The position numbers and the translations under genes are program-made. From Labyrinthula sp. Ha (lineage: Eukaryota > Sar > Bigyra > Labyrinthulida > Labyrinthulaceae), in NCBI GenBank assembly GCA_015227615.1, contig JAALGZ010000086.1, forward strand, positions 1 to 64,000: a DNA stretch of 64,000 nucleotides, read 5' to 3'. Below the pieces are notes generated by a model. That model was given only the letters and a program-made list of their open reading frames with translations, did no database searches and was not told the origin of the DNA. Position 1 is the first letter of the stretch. Every line of letters begins with the position of its first letter. Positions 33,600-44,075 of this stretch are shown here, one piece after another.

Positions 33600-35435
33600 G
33601 GAAATTTTGTTACTTTAGATGAACATTATGATTTAACCGCTTTTGGTAGGAAACTGTTTGATGATAATCTTGTGCTTGAAGCGAGAAGGATCTTTTACTC
33701 GTTTGATACGGATTTTTCAAATGAACTCGAAACAAGTGAATTTAAGAAAGCTTTAATACGCTTTGGATTTAATAGTAAAATACCTTTTAAGAGGCTGACA
33801 CTGAAGAGGTGTCAAAACCTAATTCGAAAGTTTGACGAGAACAACAATGGAAAGATATCCCTCGAAGAGTTTTTATCCTTTGCTTATTTTTATAAATGGA
33901 AAACCTACGATGGCAATAGAAACTTTCACATTATACGTAAGATTTCCCGAAGAATTTTTTCTAATTATTCTCTTACATATAAAGAAAGAAGGTTATCTCC
34001 AAAGACGTATCTTTTCTTTGCTGAAATCTTTTTGAAAATACTAATAAAACTGAACATGAGGAGCAGCATAAAAGAGGAAAACCTAACTAAAATTCTGTAC
34101 CCTATCAATCAGAAAAAGCTGTGCTTTGGAGAAGTTGATTTTTCGAACCTCGATCTCGCTGATGAACATATCGAAGCCTTGAAGATTGCATTAATCTGTG
34201 TTCCGGTCATTAAAAAACTTGATTTGCGAGATAACAAGCTCACACCACTCGGTGCCAAGAAGCTGATCGAAATTCAAAAAGTTCATGACTTGCTTGCCAA
34301 CTATCACGGATGTGCACAATGCATTATATGCAAAGATATTCTTCCCTTTAGCAATATACGGAACTTTGAGGATAGTGATCTAATATCTTGTAAGTGCTCA
34401 CCAACTTCTAAGGGTGGATTGTTTTATCGCCTCCCAGTATTTTGGTTGGAAGAAGTCAGGATTACACAGAGAATCACATGCACTCAAGTTGAAAGCTATT
34501 TGTGTTTCCAGTTACGGAATAGGATTAACATTATAAGCAGGAACATATTATCTAGAAAGAATAAAGGAATCTCAAGGGAAAAAGTGCTTAACCAAGCTCA
34601 TAAGCTTTTTGCTGAGGTTATTGTAAAGCTAAAGTCTATGCTTAGAAATGAATTTTCAGAAAACACGTTTCGCAAAGAGGTGCAAAGGGTATTCCTAGAA
34701 GCTGATACTGATAAGTCAGGGTTTCTTGAGCTTTCTGAAGTTGGAAAGTGCCTTTCTTTGCTCGGCAAGAAAAGATATTCAAAGGAAGAGTTATTGCTAT
34801 TATTCAAAGATATTGATGCTGACAATAATGGAAGGATAACTTTAAAGGAGTTTACTGAGTTTGCACTTTCTTCTGGGAACAAGAGGAAACGTCAGAAGCA
34901 TTTACTTGGAAGTAAAACCTTTGAATTGGTGGCTTGTTCTTATGATGAGCAATTTACTGAAGCTGCAATAATACTTAGGCTCAATTTTGTTTTTGATGGG
35001 CTTCGAGAAAACTTATTGATGGTTTACGAGCGAAAATGTAAGAATATGCTGCGAGGGCTAGAAGTGGAAATTAGATCTGAACTCAATGGTTGTGGCCCCG
35101 AACTTTTTAACAGGAGCGTTTCCGAGTCTACAGAAAATACGTTTCCAACATTAAGACTCAATTTTTTAGAATTACTTGAGAATAAGCTATTATACTGTAC
35201 TAGAAAAGTCAAAGAAAGTGATTGGACTTTTGAGGTTCACGAAACGAGTGTATTGTTAGATATGATAAATCATTTGGGACACTCATTGAGAGAAGAACAG
35301 TTCAAGAAATATATTTCCTCGATATCTGCTAGAGAAGCGTATCAAGTAGACGAGAAAGTACTGATTCATACTGATGATGGTCAAGTAACGGTTTTAGATG
35401 TCTCTATCATTGGTTTACAGAAGGAACTCTCATAA
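33549..35435 (+). CDS. EF-hand calcium-binding protein with LRR-like and Cys-rich segments, continuing from the RCC1 part
   Basis: About 628 codons in the frame of the upstream RCC1 segment. The first ATG is only near residue 160, so this is not a free-standing gene as read. Four EF-hand loops occur in two pairs: DTDFSNELETSE (near 33704) and DENNNGKISLEE (near 33833), then DTDKSGFLELSE (near 34705) and DADNNGRITLKE (near 34816). Loops 2, 3 and 4 have good calcium ligands; loop 1 is less regular. Between the pairs lies an LRR-like piece (VDFSNLDLADEHIEAL, KKLDLRDNKLTPLGAKKL, about 34135-34270) and a Cys cluster, CAQCIIC followed by CKC (34311-34395), that might bind zinc. The C-terminal 190 residues are predicted helical and unassigned. 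The likely role is a calcium-responsive scaffold; no enzyme domain is visible. Confidence 0.75.
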   Translation, partial: EVPRNQNRELLNKITAQGNFVTLDEHYDLTAFGRKLFDDNLVLEARRIFYSFDTDFSNELETSEFKKALIRFGFNSKIPFKRLTLKRCQNLIRKFDENNNGKISLEEFLSFAYFYKWKTYDGNRNFHIIRKISRRIFSNYSLTYKERRLSPKTYLFFAEIFLKILIKLNMRSSIKEENLTKILYPINQKKLCFGEVDFSNLDLADEHIEALKIALICVPVIKKLDLRDNKLTPLGAKKLIEIQKVHDLLANYHGCAQCIICKDILPFSNIRNFEDSDLISCKCSPTSKGGLFYRLPVFWLEEVRITQRITCTQVESYLCFQLRNRINIISRNILSRKNKGISREKVLNQAHKLFAEVIVKLKSMLRNEFSENTFRKEVQRVFLEADTDKSGFLELSEVGKCLSLLGKKRYSKEELLLLFKDIDADNNGRITLKEFTEFALSSGNKRKRQKHLLGSKTFELVACSYDEQFTEAAIILRLNFVFDGLRENLLMVYERKCKNMLRGLEVEIRSELNGCGPELFNRSVSESTENTFPTLRLNFLELLENKLLYCTRKVKESDWTFEVHETSVLLDMINHLGHSLREEQFKKYISSISAREAYQVDEKVLIHTDDGQVTVLDVSIIGLQKELS

Positions 35436-35697
35436 CATATATCTCCTATCTTAGCTAAAACGCAACGAATTTAAGTTATCAGAATTTCAACTGTTTTGAT
35501 ACGGGTCCTATTTGTATTTCTATATGTAGGTGGATGTAGTAGTTAGTTTGCAGCACGAAGCTTGTTATTTTACGTTCTTGGGTATTCCGTTGAGCTACAG
35601 TTACGTTGTTTGTAGTATGAATTGGGTCGACTTGATGTCTAACTTGGTACATGTAGTTTCAAACAAAAATCGTTTTATATTTTACAGAGTCTAGAAA

Positions 35698-36945
35698 ATG
35701 TGCTTACCAGAAGAACATTGGTGTATGTTTGAAAATTGTACTATGATTGTTGTTTTTCTGGGGCTATTAGTTTTTCCTTTGTTCACTCTGCGAATGGTTG
35801 AAGTTCAAATGGATATTGATTTCTATCAGAATAGTTCTTTTGAAGGGTGCAAAACCACAATCGCAAAGGCTGACATTAGGGGAATTAAGTTGAGAAATAA
35901 TTGTAACTTCCTTGAACAAACTTTTCCAACATTAGACCATTATATTCGACCAGCAAGGCATAATATGGTTTCCCTTGCTTTGTTCTATGAATCAAAATTG
36001 AACGTACGTGAGAAGCTATCTGAATATGTTAATGCTACTTTGGAAGTGGAGTTCGAAAGTTGTAACCAATATATTTCCGAACAAAAAGCTGCGCTAGATG
36101 TTTACTTTACTGAGGTTCTTCAGAATTTGAAAGAAGAAGATTTGGTTAGACACTATCCCACAGGTTTTTCCAACGTGAACAATACTGAAATACTGCTTTC
36201 GGATCAATGTGTTAATTATACAACGTTCCCTGAACCCTGTGTGGAGACCTTTTCATTTGCTGTATTGAACTCATCACTTCTTGTTCGTGGGGAAATTGAC
36301 TCTCTTCTAGATTTTGTGCCTGAGGAAAATATGGACTTATTGCTTCGAGTGTGCGAAGCTCAAGAGAGCTCAAATATTCATCAAATAAATCGTCTTTCGC
36401 ACGGACTGTTTTTTGGTAACATTTTCTTAGCAATTTTAGTTCACATTGTGCTATTATGTGTTGTTGAAGACAATACAGATGTTTTACCCAGACTAGACGG
36501 TTGTGAATATTTTTTTGGCAGCATGTACTTGGTTTCGCTGTTTCTATTTCTTAATTTTCTACCAATATTCTTATTGTTTAAGTATTGGAGAACTGAGATA
36601 GGAGCAATGGGTCTGGAAGAGATGTTAGTTTCTTTCACAGTTGATAGAGGATATGATGTGAGAACCAATCTGTTTAAAACGTTGGCATGGTGGTATTGGG
36701 TAAACCAGATAATTATATTGCTTAGCATGCTGTTTGAAGGGCCACTAGTTTGTGCTCTTACAAATCCAAAAAGTATCTTTCGATTTCTTCCTCGCTATGG
36801 CTTTGACAAGAAAAATATCTCAGAAGATATACTAAGGGGAAAGTTTTTGACCAACAACAAAAAACGTGAAATCTCATTACACTTTTACTCTGCTATTGCT
36901 AGTGTTTTTCTTCTTATATATACATTTCAAAATATTTTGTTCTAG
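35698..36945 (+). CDS. unknown multi-pass membrane protein with N-glycosylated ectodomain
   Basis: 415 residues from the ATG at 35698. An N-terminal hydrophobic segment (about 14-33) acts as signal anchor. A luminal or extracellular domain of about 200 residues follows, with several Cys and N-x-S/T sites (NSS, NAT, NNT, NYT, NSS). Four more hydrophobic segments lie at about 236-256, 269-292, 335-358 and 395-414. I recognise no family. It starts 262 bp after the EF-hand gene on the same strand. The bases before the ATG read TTTTACAG then AGTCTAG, which resembles an intron acceptor in the 5' leader, so an upstream non-coding exon is possible. Confidence 0.7.
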   Translation: MCLPEEHWCMFENCTMIVVFLGLLVFPLFTLRMVEVQMDIDFYQNSSFEGCKTTIAKADIRGIKLRNNCNFLEQTFPTLDHYIRPARHNMVSLALFYESKLNVREKLSEYVNATLEVEFESCNQYISEQKAALDVYFTEVLQNLKEEDLVRHYPTGFSNVNNTEILLSDQCVNYTTFPEPCVETFSFAVLNSSLLVRGEIDSLLDFVPEENMDLLLRVCEAQESSNIHQINRLSHGLFFGNIFLAILVHIVLLCVVEDNTDVLPRLDGCEYFFGSMYLVSLFLFLNFLPIFLLFKYWRTEIGAMGLEEMLVSFTVDRGYDVRTNLFKTLAWWYWVNQIIILLSMLFEGPLVCALTNPKSIFRFLPRYGFDKKNISEDILRGKFLTNNKKREISLHFYSAIASVFLLIYTFQNILF

Positions 36946-37645
36946 CTTTTATAACTCCATGTAGTTAAGGAAATAAGTTACAAACAATATATTTCCTTAG
37001 TCTCTCTATACATTAAAATTATCATTGTGTATGATCATCGAGATTTATCCATTATCTAAATTTAGTTGATGAACTTGAACTTTGGGAATTAAAAACTATT
37101 TTTCTTCTAATTTAAACTCTTTTCCCAGAATTTTAACCACGCTAGACTAGAACGATTCTTCAAAGAGAGAGGTCATTTAGCAAGGAAATAACTCCTAGGT
37201 AATAAAAGCTTTGTTCTCGTGTTTCTTACATTAATATTGGACATTATTTATTCTAAGTTTAACTTTGACAGCTTAATTTATTTATCAAGAACTATTTTTC
37301 TCATTTCAAGTGTATAAGTTTAACTCTTTAGTTATGAAATATATTTAAATATTGAAAACAACTATTCTCTAAAAGTTCAATATAGGAAAATTAACTATTA
37401 CTCAAGTATTAACATATTTACTAACTCACATTTTTTAGAGTTAAACAAAGAATAACTTCTATATATCTATTTAGATCCAGCAGAGTAATATCTTTTTCTT
37501 TGTTTTACTAATTAATTCTTACTAATATCAGAAATGAAGAGTAAAAAAACATGTTTTAAAAAAGAGTTAAATAAAAAAAGGATAATAAAAGATAGACAAG
37601 AATATAATTTTCATTTAGGTGGGTAAGAATGAAAGCAACTTATAA
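36946..37645. other. intergenic DNA, no gene seen
   Basis: 700 bp of AT-rich sequence between converging genes. No open frame or RNA gene was recognised. Confidence 0.6.
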
Positions 37646-38121
37646 TTAAGGTTCTGGTTTAAGTTCAATTACACCACAAAAATCAGCTGAATTTTCTACA
37701 AGTGCAAACTCACCAATCTCATACGGACAAGAAGGTGTACAAAGTGCTATAGCATTAATCATATCTTCTATGCAAACTGCTAACAGTTCTGAACTAATGC
37801 ACATAATCATATTTAGGTTAGCTGAAGGTTTATTGGAACAAATATCATTGGTTGAAGTGGATGAACTAAAAGGAGAAAAAGTTGGTGATCTTGATGGGAA
37901 ATATGTTGGTTTTAGACTTGAATTATTTTCACTTGAGCCCAAACTAAAACCCATTTGACTAAATATTGCTACAGAAGCTCCAAAAATTGCTGAACAAACC
38001 AAAAGAAAATAAATAATTGTTTTTAATATGGAGAGGGAAAACTGCTTTGATGAGTTTGAATCTTTTTTTTTACATTGGTGAGTTCAAGAGTTGAGTTGAT
38101 GTTGTGTTGAGTTGTTTCCAT
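37646..38121 (-). CDS. small type II membrane protein with PTxSP stalk, frame broken in a poly-A run
   Basis: An ATG at 38121 opens METTQHNINSTLELT, but the frame ends after about 30 codons. From the A9 run at 38063-38071 (plus-strand T9) a second frame carries a perfect continuation: polar KDSNSSKQ, a membrane segment (KTIIYFLLVCSAIFG), the stalk PTYFPSRSPTFSP, then about 70 residues with six Cys. One extra A in the run would give a protein of about 158 residues with the layout of the stalked proteins at 44076 and 54078. The change is therefore either a real one-base lesion or a homopolymer length error. The protein is predicted to have its N-terminus in the cytosol and its Cys-rich domain outside. 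Function is unknown. Confidence 0.6.
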
Positions 38122-38947
38122 AGTTTATTTTGTGTCTTTACTGAAAAATTAGCTTTAAGTGTATAGAGAACAAATATCTAATCTATTTAATTGTTTTTAT
38201 TCAATTGCAGAGTTTTCAAAGCTTTTATGATATTAAAAAAAATGTTTCCTATTTTTTGCAGGGATTTTAAGAAGAGAAATTATTAAATTGTAGGAATATT
38301 GAGTTCTTACTGGGAAAAAGAGTGGACAGAAATAAAATAAGTTTTTCAAAATAAAATATACCAGAAAAAAGAAAATTAAGTGTTTTTGAAAATATAAATA
38401 GGGATATAAAGAAAGAAAATAAATTATCTCTTGGCTCAAGAGATCTGCGTTCAAGTGTTTTTGATTATATAGTTTTTACCAGGTTTCACAGAGCAATGAT
38501 TAAGAATACTGAAGAGATACTGTTTCAAACTTCATATTCAGTTGATCAAACTGCTTTTATGAGCTGAATTCAACTAAAACACTACATCCAGCAAATCTAC
38601 AGATATCAGGTGAAGATTGTTATAAGTTTCAATACTAATTTTGTGGTTGGTGAAACAATTCATGAAAACGTTTTGAAATAAAATATAAATATATCCATAT
38701 AGACCATATACTTATTGTTGTAAAATATAAAATATAAGGTTATAGTTACTTTGCAATTTATTGTTTAAATCGCAAAAAAAATTGTTGCTTAGCTTTGTTC
38801 AGGCAAATGATTCTTTTTCTCGTATTCATGTTACTGAATTTTTTTTCTGATTTAATTAACTCTCAATATCTTGACACGTCTTAAGAATAAATGAAAACGC
38901 TGAAAAAAAGGCTTAATGCTAATTCTATACTCATGCATTCAAAAAAA
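38122..38947. other. intergenic DNA up to the Copia insertion
   Basis: About 830 bp of AT-rich DNA, with a run of AATATAAAAT-like repeats near 38680-38730. No gene was seen. It ends in the A run used as the Copia insertion site. Confidence 0.5.
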
Positions 38948-39382
38948 TGTTGGAAATTAACACATTCGTTAATTTCCGGATTCATGATATTTCGTTTTGT
39001 GCATATTTTGGGCATAGTCTCAGCTGGTTCAGTTTGGCACTTTTGGTTAATTCTTGTGGAGAACTTCGGCTAGAAGTTGTTGTTGTTTTATTTGTGTTTC
39101 GTCCTGCCCGGTCGCCATCTCAGCATATAGTTTCGGTAGAACTTCTTTCTTGCTTTAGTGTGCAATTTATGTTGCTCTAGAAACTGAGAGTTGGTACAGG
39201 TAGTAGAATAACTTCTGCAGTTACCTGTGATTACAGTTAGGGTTTGTGAAACTGGTTACTCTGTCTGATTGCTTCCCAGCTGTGAATACATCTGACAGAG
39301 GCATCACTTCAGCCGTTAATAGTTCGACTTGTTTTTCGTGTTTTAATTCTTAATTGTAAAAAAGGAGCTTTCCGGAAAAACA
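38948..39382 (+). repeat. Copia 5' LTR
   Basis: 435 bp, starting TGTTGGAAAT and ending GGAAAAACA, identical to 43572-44006. Just inside the start is a perfect 10-bp inverted repeat (GGAAATTAAC...GTTAATTTCC, 38952-38977). Confidence 0.95.
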
Positions 39383-39400
39383 GGTTAAGAGCCTAAAAGC
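39383..39400 (+). other. candidate Copia primer-binding site
   Basis: The bases right after the LTR, GGTTAAGAGCCT, do not match the usual initiator-Met primer site. Their complement AGGCTCTTAACC contains CTCTTAA, the anticodon loop of tRNA-Lys(CUU). Copia elements are known to prime from internal, anticodon-region tRNA fragments, so a Lys half-tRNA primer is possible. The stem bases cannot be tested without the host tRNA. Confidence 0.35.
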
Positions 39401-42400
39401 AATAAGACATACTCGTGAGTAAGTTCTGCCCAGTAGGATCAAGGAACTCACATCCCTAGTAAAAAACATACTTTAGGAGTGCAAGTCTCCTGGGATCTTC
39501 TTTGTACCCCTTTCAAAGGTTCAGACGGCTGGATCGAGTTTTGAATTTGAGCTTGATGGATCGTGTACCTAAACTTCGGAAGCTTGGGCTAAATGGTGAT
39601 ATATACGACTGGATAGCACAGCTTGAAGCACACTTTGAATCTTTGGGATACTGGAGTCACGTTAGTGAAGGAAGTCAAATTGAGGTTCCTGATGGAGGTG
39701 CGGAGAACGCTGCGGATTTAGTTAAAGCTAGATGCAGAAGAGACGTACTTTCTAGTCTAGAGGTGGACCTCGTGGTAGCGGTAAGACATTTTAGTAGCGC
39801 GTATGAAGTTTTTCGTGGCATTAAGAGAATGTTTGTCGGATCAGTTGCGAATCAAAAGCGTAAGCTGAGACAAGAAATCGCCCATGTGACTTTTGAGAAG
39901 GATTATTTCCGCTTTATGACGCGTTATCAAGCACTGGTTGCGCAGTTGGATTCTATGAACGGTGTGATAAGCTGGCAGGATCTTTCTCTTAATTTCTTAG
40001 AAAGATTGCCTAGGAGTTTATCGGCGATCACACATCCTCTTAAGAGGACTGCGGAGTCTTCACCAGAAGCAAGGTTAATTTGGGAAACTACTTTTGATGC
40101 AGTTTTGGATTACCTTATGGATTGTGGTCTTTATCACCCTGGTGGAAAAAATTACTCTGTTGAGAAGGAAACCGCAATGAACACCCGCGAAAATACTACC
40201 AAGAAGAAGAAAAAGAAGAAGTCTTCGGTCAAGTGTTTTGGTTGTGGGAAGAAAGGACATTTTCGTTCTGAATGCCCGGAAAGAAGCGCAAAGAAGGGAA
40301 AAGGACATCATGAGAAAGAGAAAAAGAAACAGAGAGAAGAAGCTTGGATGTGTGCAGCAAAGCTGAATAGGAATCGCATTAGCTTCATTCTGGACTCTGG
40401 TGCTACACAACACGTATGTGGTGAGCGTGACCTCTTCTCTAATAAGATCAAGATTCCCGAGAAGCAGATATCTACAGCAAGCGGTGAGATATGTACCGAT
40501 AAGGCTGGTGACGTTAAACTTACGTTAGAAAATGGAAAACCAATATCTCTTTCAGGAGTACTTCATTGGTCTGGAGCACCTATGTTACTTTCTGTTGCTG
40601 CTCTGACAGAAAAAGGTGTGGACGTTGTGTTTTCGAAGGATGTTGCAAAGATCATTTCGAAAGGTGAAGTTGTTTATGTAGCAAGAAGATGCACAGATGG
40701 ATTGTTTAGAGTGCATTTTTTGCCGAAAGAAAAAGCTATGGTTTCTCTTGAAGTCTGGCATAACCGTTTGAATCATTGTAGCAGAGATCGTCTTGTGCGA
40801 ACTGTTTCGAAGTTCATCAAGAAGGACGAGCCACTTAGCTCGAGAACAACCTGTGTTGGATGCATGAAGGGGAAGTTACATCGTGTTAGAATTCCCAAAA
40901 GTAGCAAGATTCCTACAGAGAGGAAGTTGCTGGAACTTTTAGTTGCAGACACAGTGGGTCCTTATGACACTTCAATTGACCGTAAGACTGGGGCATTAAT
41001 AGTTACTGATGCTAGATCACAATTTCAATGGAGTTTTCCGTTTGCAAAGAAAAGTGAAGTACCAGACTTGATGATTTCACATGTTAGTTATCTCGAAAAA
41101 GTTTTTCCAGGTCAGGTTCAAAATCTGAGGACAGATAATGGAACAGAGTTTTGCAATAAAAATCTTGATGAATTCTTAAAAAAGAAAGGCATCAAACACC
41201 AAGTTACGATTCCCTATGAACATGAGCAAAATGGTCGTGCAGAGAACTCTAATCGAATTTTGCTGGAAAACATGAGAAGTCTCATTAAACAAGCTGGTGT
41301 TAGTAGAGGTTTTTGGTCATTCGCAATGAAATGTGCGACTCATGCGTACAACTTTACGAAGTTGTCGAAGGAAGACATTTCTCCGTGGGAACTTTTGTTC
41401 GATGTTCAACCACCCGTTGAAAAACTTAGAATTTTTGGAGTCGTTGGGTTTGCTCATATCCATCGAGAAAACAGACGCAAATTAGATGACACTGCAACAA
41501 GGGTAATGTTCCTTGGTTATGGTGAGAACTTTAATGGCTATGTCGTTAGAGATGTTAACAGCGGTAGAATTTTTGCTACAAGAAGTTTTTTCTGCGATGA
41601 AGAAAAATTTTTGAATTCCAAAAGTACGTTGCTCGGTGCAACGGGGGAGAATGAAGAAGATGTCAATGATCTTTTTGCTCCAAAAACTACTTTTGATGGA
41701 AAAGAAAACTTTGATGATGAATTAAGTGAGGTTAGCGCAGATCCGTATTCACAAAGGCTACAGGCCCCCGCTGTTACTGTTTCTGAACAAGATACAACGT
41801 TTCTTGATGATACATCACCTGAAAGTGAATATCAGGATGTTGTGTCAGAGCCTCTTTCAGAGGATGATGAAGTAGTTGAAATTAATGAAGAACCAATCTC
41901 GAGTAGACTTCGCTCAAGTGTTAAAGTTCCAGAACGATTTAAAGACAGTTTGAGTTCGCTTAGACCAGGAACTCAGTCAGAAACTTCTCAGACATTGTTG
42001 ACAATTCCTGTAGTAATTGCTCAAGCTAAGCTCCAAGGTAACATGAAAAAAGGCTACAAGTCCTACAAAGACGCCTTGGCATCTAACACTGAATGGGAAA
42101 AATCGTACTTAGATGAAATAACTAAACTAGAAGAGCAAGGAGAGCTAAAAATTGTACCTAGAAGAAGGGAAATGAAATGTATTCCCTTCAGAGAGGTTCT
42201 TACTGAAAAGATAGACAACATTTCTGGTGCTGTGAAACGTAAGGTTAGATTAGCAGCAAGAGGGGATCTTCAATTCGATCGCCCAGAAAATTGTTACAGC
42301 CCAGCGGCTGGTGCTTTAGAGCTTCGTCTTTTTGTTTGTTTGGCAAAAGGTTTTAGTTGGTACGTGAAGCAAGGTGATTGTCCTAGTGCATACTTGAACG

Positions 42401-43571
42401 GTAGAATGGACGAACCAATTTATTTGTTGCTTCCAAATGGTCATCCGAAGAAAACTAAGTCTAATGACCTTGTTTACGAATGTTGGGCTAGTTTGTATGG
42501 CTTGGCTGTTGCTGGCCAGGTTTGGTACTGGAAATTTGTTGAAGTTGTTAAAGAATTTGATCTGAAACCATCAGCTAGATGTCCTTCATTATTCTCATGT
42601 GAGAAGGATGGTGCAAAATTGTGGTTAGTACTTTACGTTGATGATTTCTTGATTGGATCGAAGGATTTACGTTTGATGACACTTTGTGAGGATTTCTTGT
42701 TAGAAAAATTTAAAGTGAAATGTACTAGTGAGGTTAAAAAATTTGTTGGACTTCAACTAGATCGTGGAAGTTTAAGCGTTGCGATACATCAGAATGAAAA
42801 AATTCATGACATGGGTACGAGGTACAGGATCACAAAATTTCCAAGCAAGCCAATGATTGAAAATCTTAAGTGGGATGAAAATTCTGTAGCTCTAGATAAC
42901 ATCAAACCGCTTCAGAAGTTGTTTGGTGAGCTAAATTACCTTAGTACAATGTCAAGACCTGACATTAGTTACTCAGTTAACCGAATTGCTAGAAGGCTTC
43001 ATGATGGCACTAAAGAGATGTAAAGAAGAGCAAAATCAATTCTTGCTTACCTTTGTGGTACAAGTGATTTGGGTTTGATCATAAAGCGTTTCTCAGGTGC
43101 TTCGAAGTTGGAGCTTTATTGTGATGCTAGTTTTGCTGATGATAAACTTGAGAAATTTAGAAGTACTGGAGGTTATTTAATCTTTCTGAATGGCTGACTG
43201 ATTCATTGGAAATCTAAGAAAATCAAAATGGTTTGTACTTCAACGGCTCAAAGTGAGTATCTGTCGTTGTACACTGGTGCAAGGGAAGTCTTGTTTGTTG
43301 CAAGATTGCTTGATGATTTCTTTGGAATGAATGTTTGGCCAATTAAAGTGTACGTTGACAATCAAGCTGTTCTTAATGTTGTTGAACGTGCAGCTCCAAG
43401 TGATATGAATAAGCACATGGCAACGAAGTATTACGCGCTTCAAGAATGGGTTAATGAAGGATTAATGGAGCTTGATTATGTGGCTTCGAAGTTGAACTTA
43501 TCAGATATTATGACCAAGGTAAGTGGGGACTTCGTTCCTATGAGAAATCAACTTCTTCATCCACGGGGGAG

Positions 43572-44006
43572 TGTTGGAAATTAACACATTCGTTAATTTC
43601 CGGATTCATGATATTTCGTTTTGTGCATATTTTGGGCATAGTCTCAGCTGGTTCAGTTTGGCACTTTTGGTTAATTCTTGTGGAGAACTTCGGCTAGAAG
43701 TTGTTGTTGTTTTATTTGTGTTTCGTCCTGCCCGGTCGCCATCTCAGCATATAGTTTCGGTAGAACTTCTTTCTTGCTTTAGTGTGCAATTTATGTTGCT
43801 CTAGAAACTGAGAGTTGGTACAGGTAGTAGAATAACTTCTGCAGTTACCTGTGATTACAGTTAGGGTTTGTGAAACTGGTTACTCTGTCTGATTGCTTCC
43901 CAGCTGTGAATACATCTGACAGAGGCATCACTTCAGCCGTTAATAGTTCGACTTGTTTTTCGTGTTTTAATTCTTAATTGTAAAAAAGGAGCTTTCCGGA
44001 AAAACA
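43572..44006 (+). repeat. Copia 3' LTR
   Basis: 435 bp, identical to the 5' LTR by reading, and preceded by the purine-rich tract CACGGGGGAG. Confidence 0.95.
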
Positions 44007-44075
44007 AAAAAACATACATAAGAGATAACAAGAGAATTTGTTAACTTTAAACTCAGCTTAGTATGTTTACATAAT

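Larger units (their letters stand above)
38948..44006 (+). mobile_element. Copia (Ty1/Copia superfamily) LTR retrotransposon, nearly whole
   Basis: The element is 5059 bp, bounded by TG...CA and two 435-bp LTRs that I read as identical, so the insertion is very recent. It is flanked by A runs compatible with a 5-bp AAAAA target duplication. The internal coding region (about 39556-43584) has the Copia order: gag-like N-terminus; CCHC zinc knuckle (about 40234-40275); aspartic protease motif DSGATQH (about 40393); GAG-pre-integrase His/Cys (about 40740-40880); integrase core (about 40920-41400, including TDNGTEF); reverse transcriptase with YVDDFLIG (about 42635); RNase H (about 43080-43550). 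Integrase before reverse transcriptase separates Copia from Gypsy. A purine-rich tract (GGGGGAG) abuts the 3' LTR. It appears broken, with about two interruptions towards its 3' end, and is otherwise open. It lies 69 bp from the 3' end of the stalked protein gene at 44076. Confidence 0.93.

Noticed and set aside
38947-39180. An identical 77-codon frame in both Copia LTRs.
   Set aside because: It is duplicated only because the LTRs are, has no ATG start, and does not resemble a known product.
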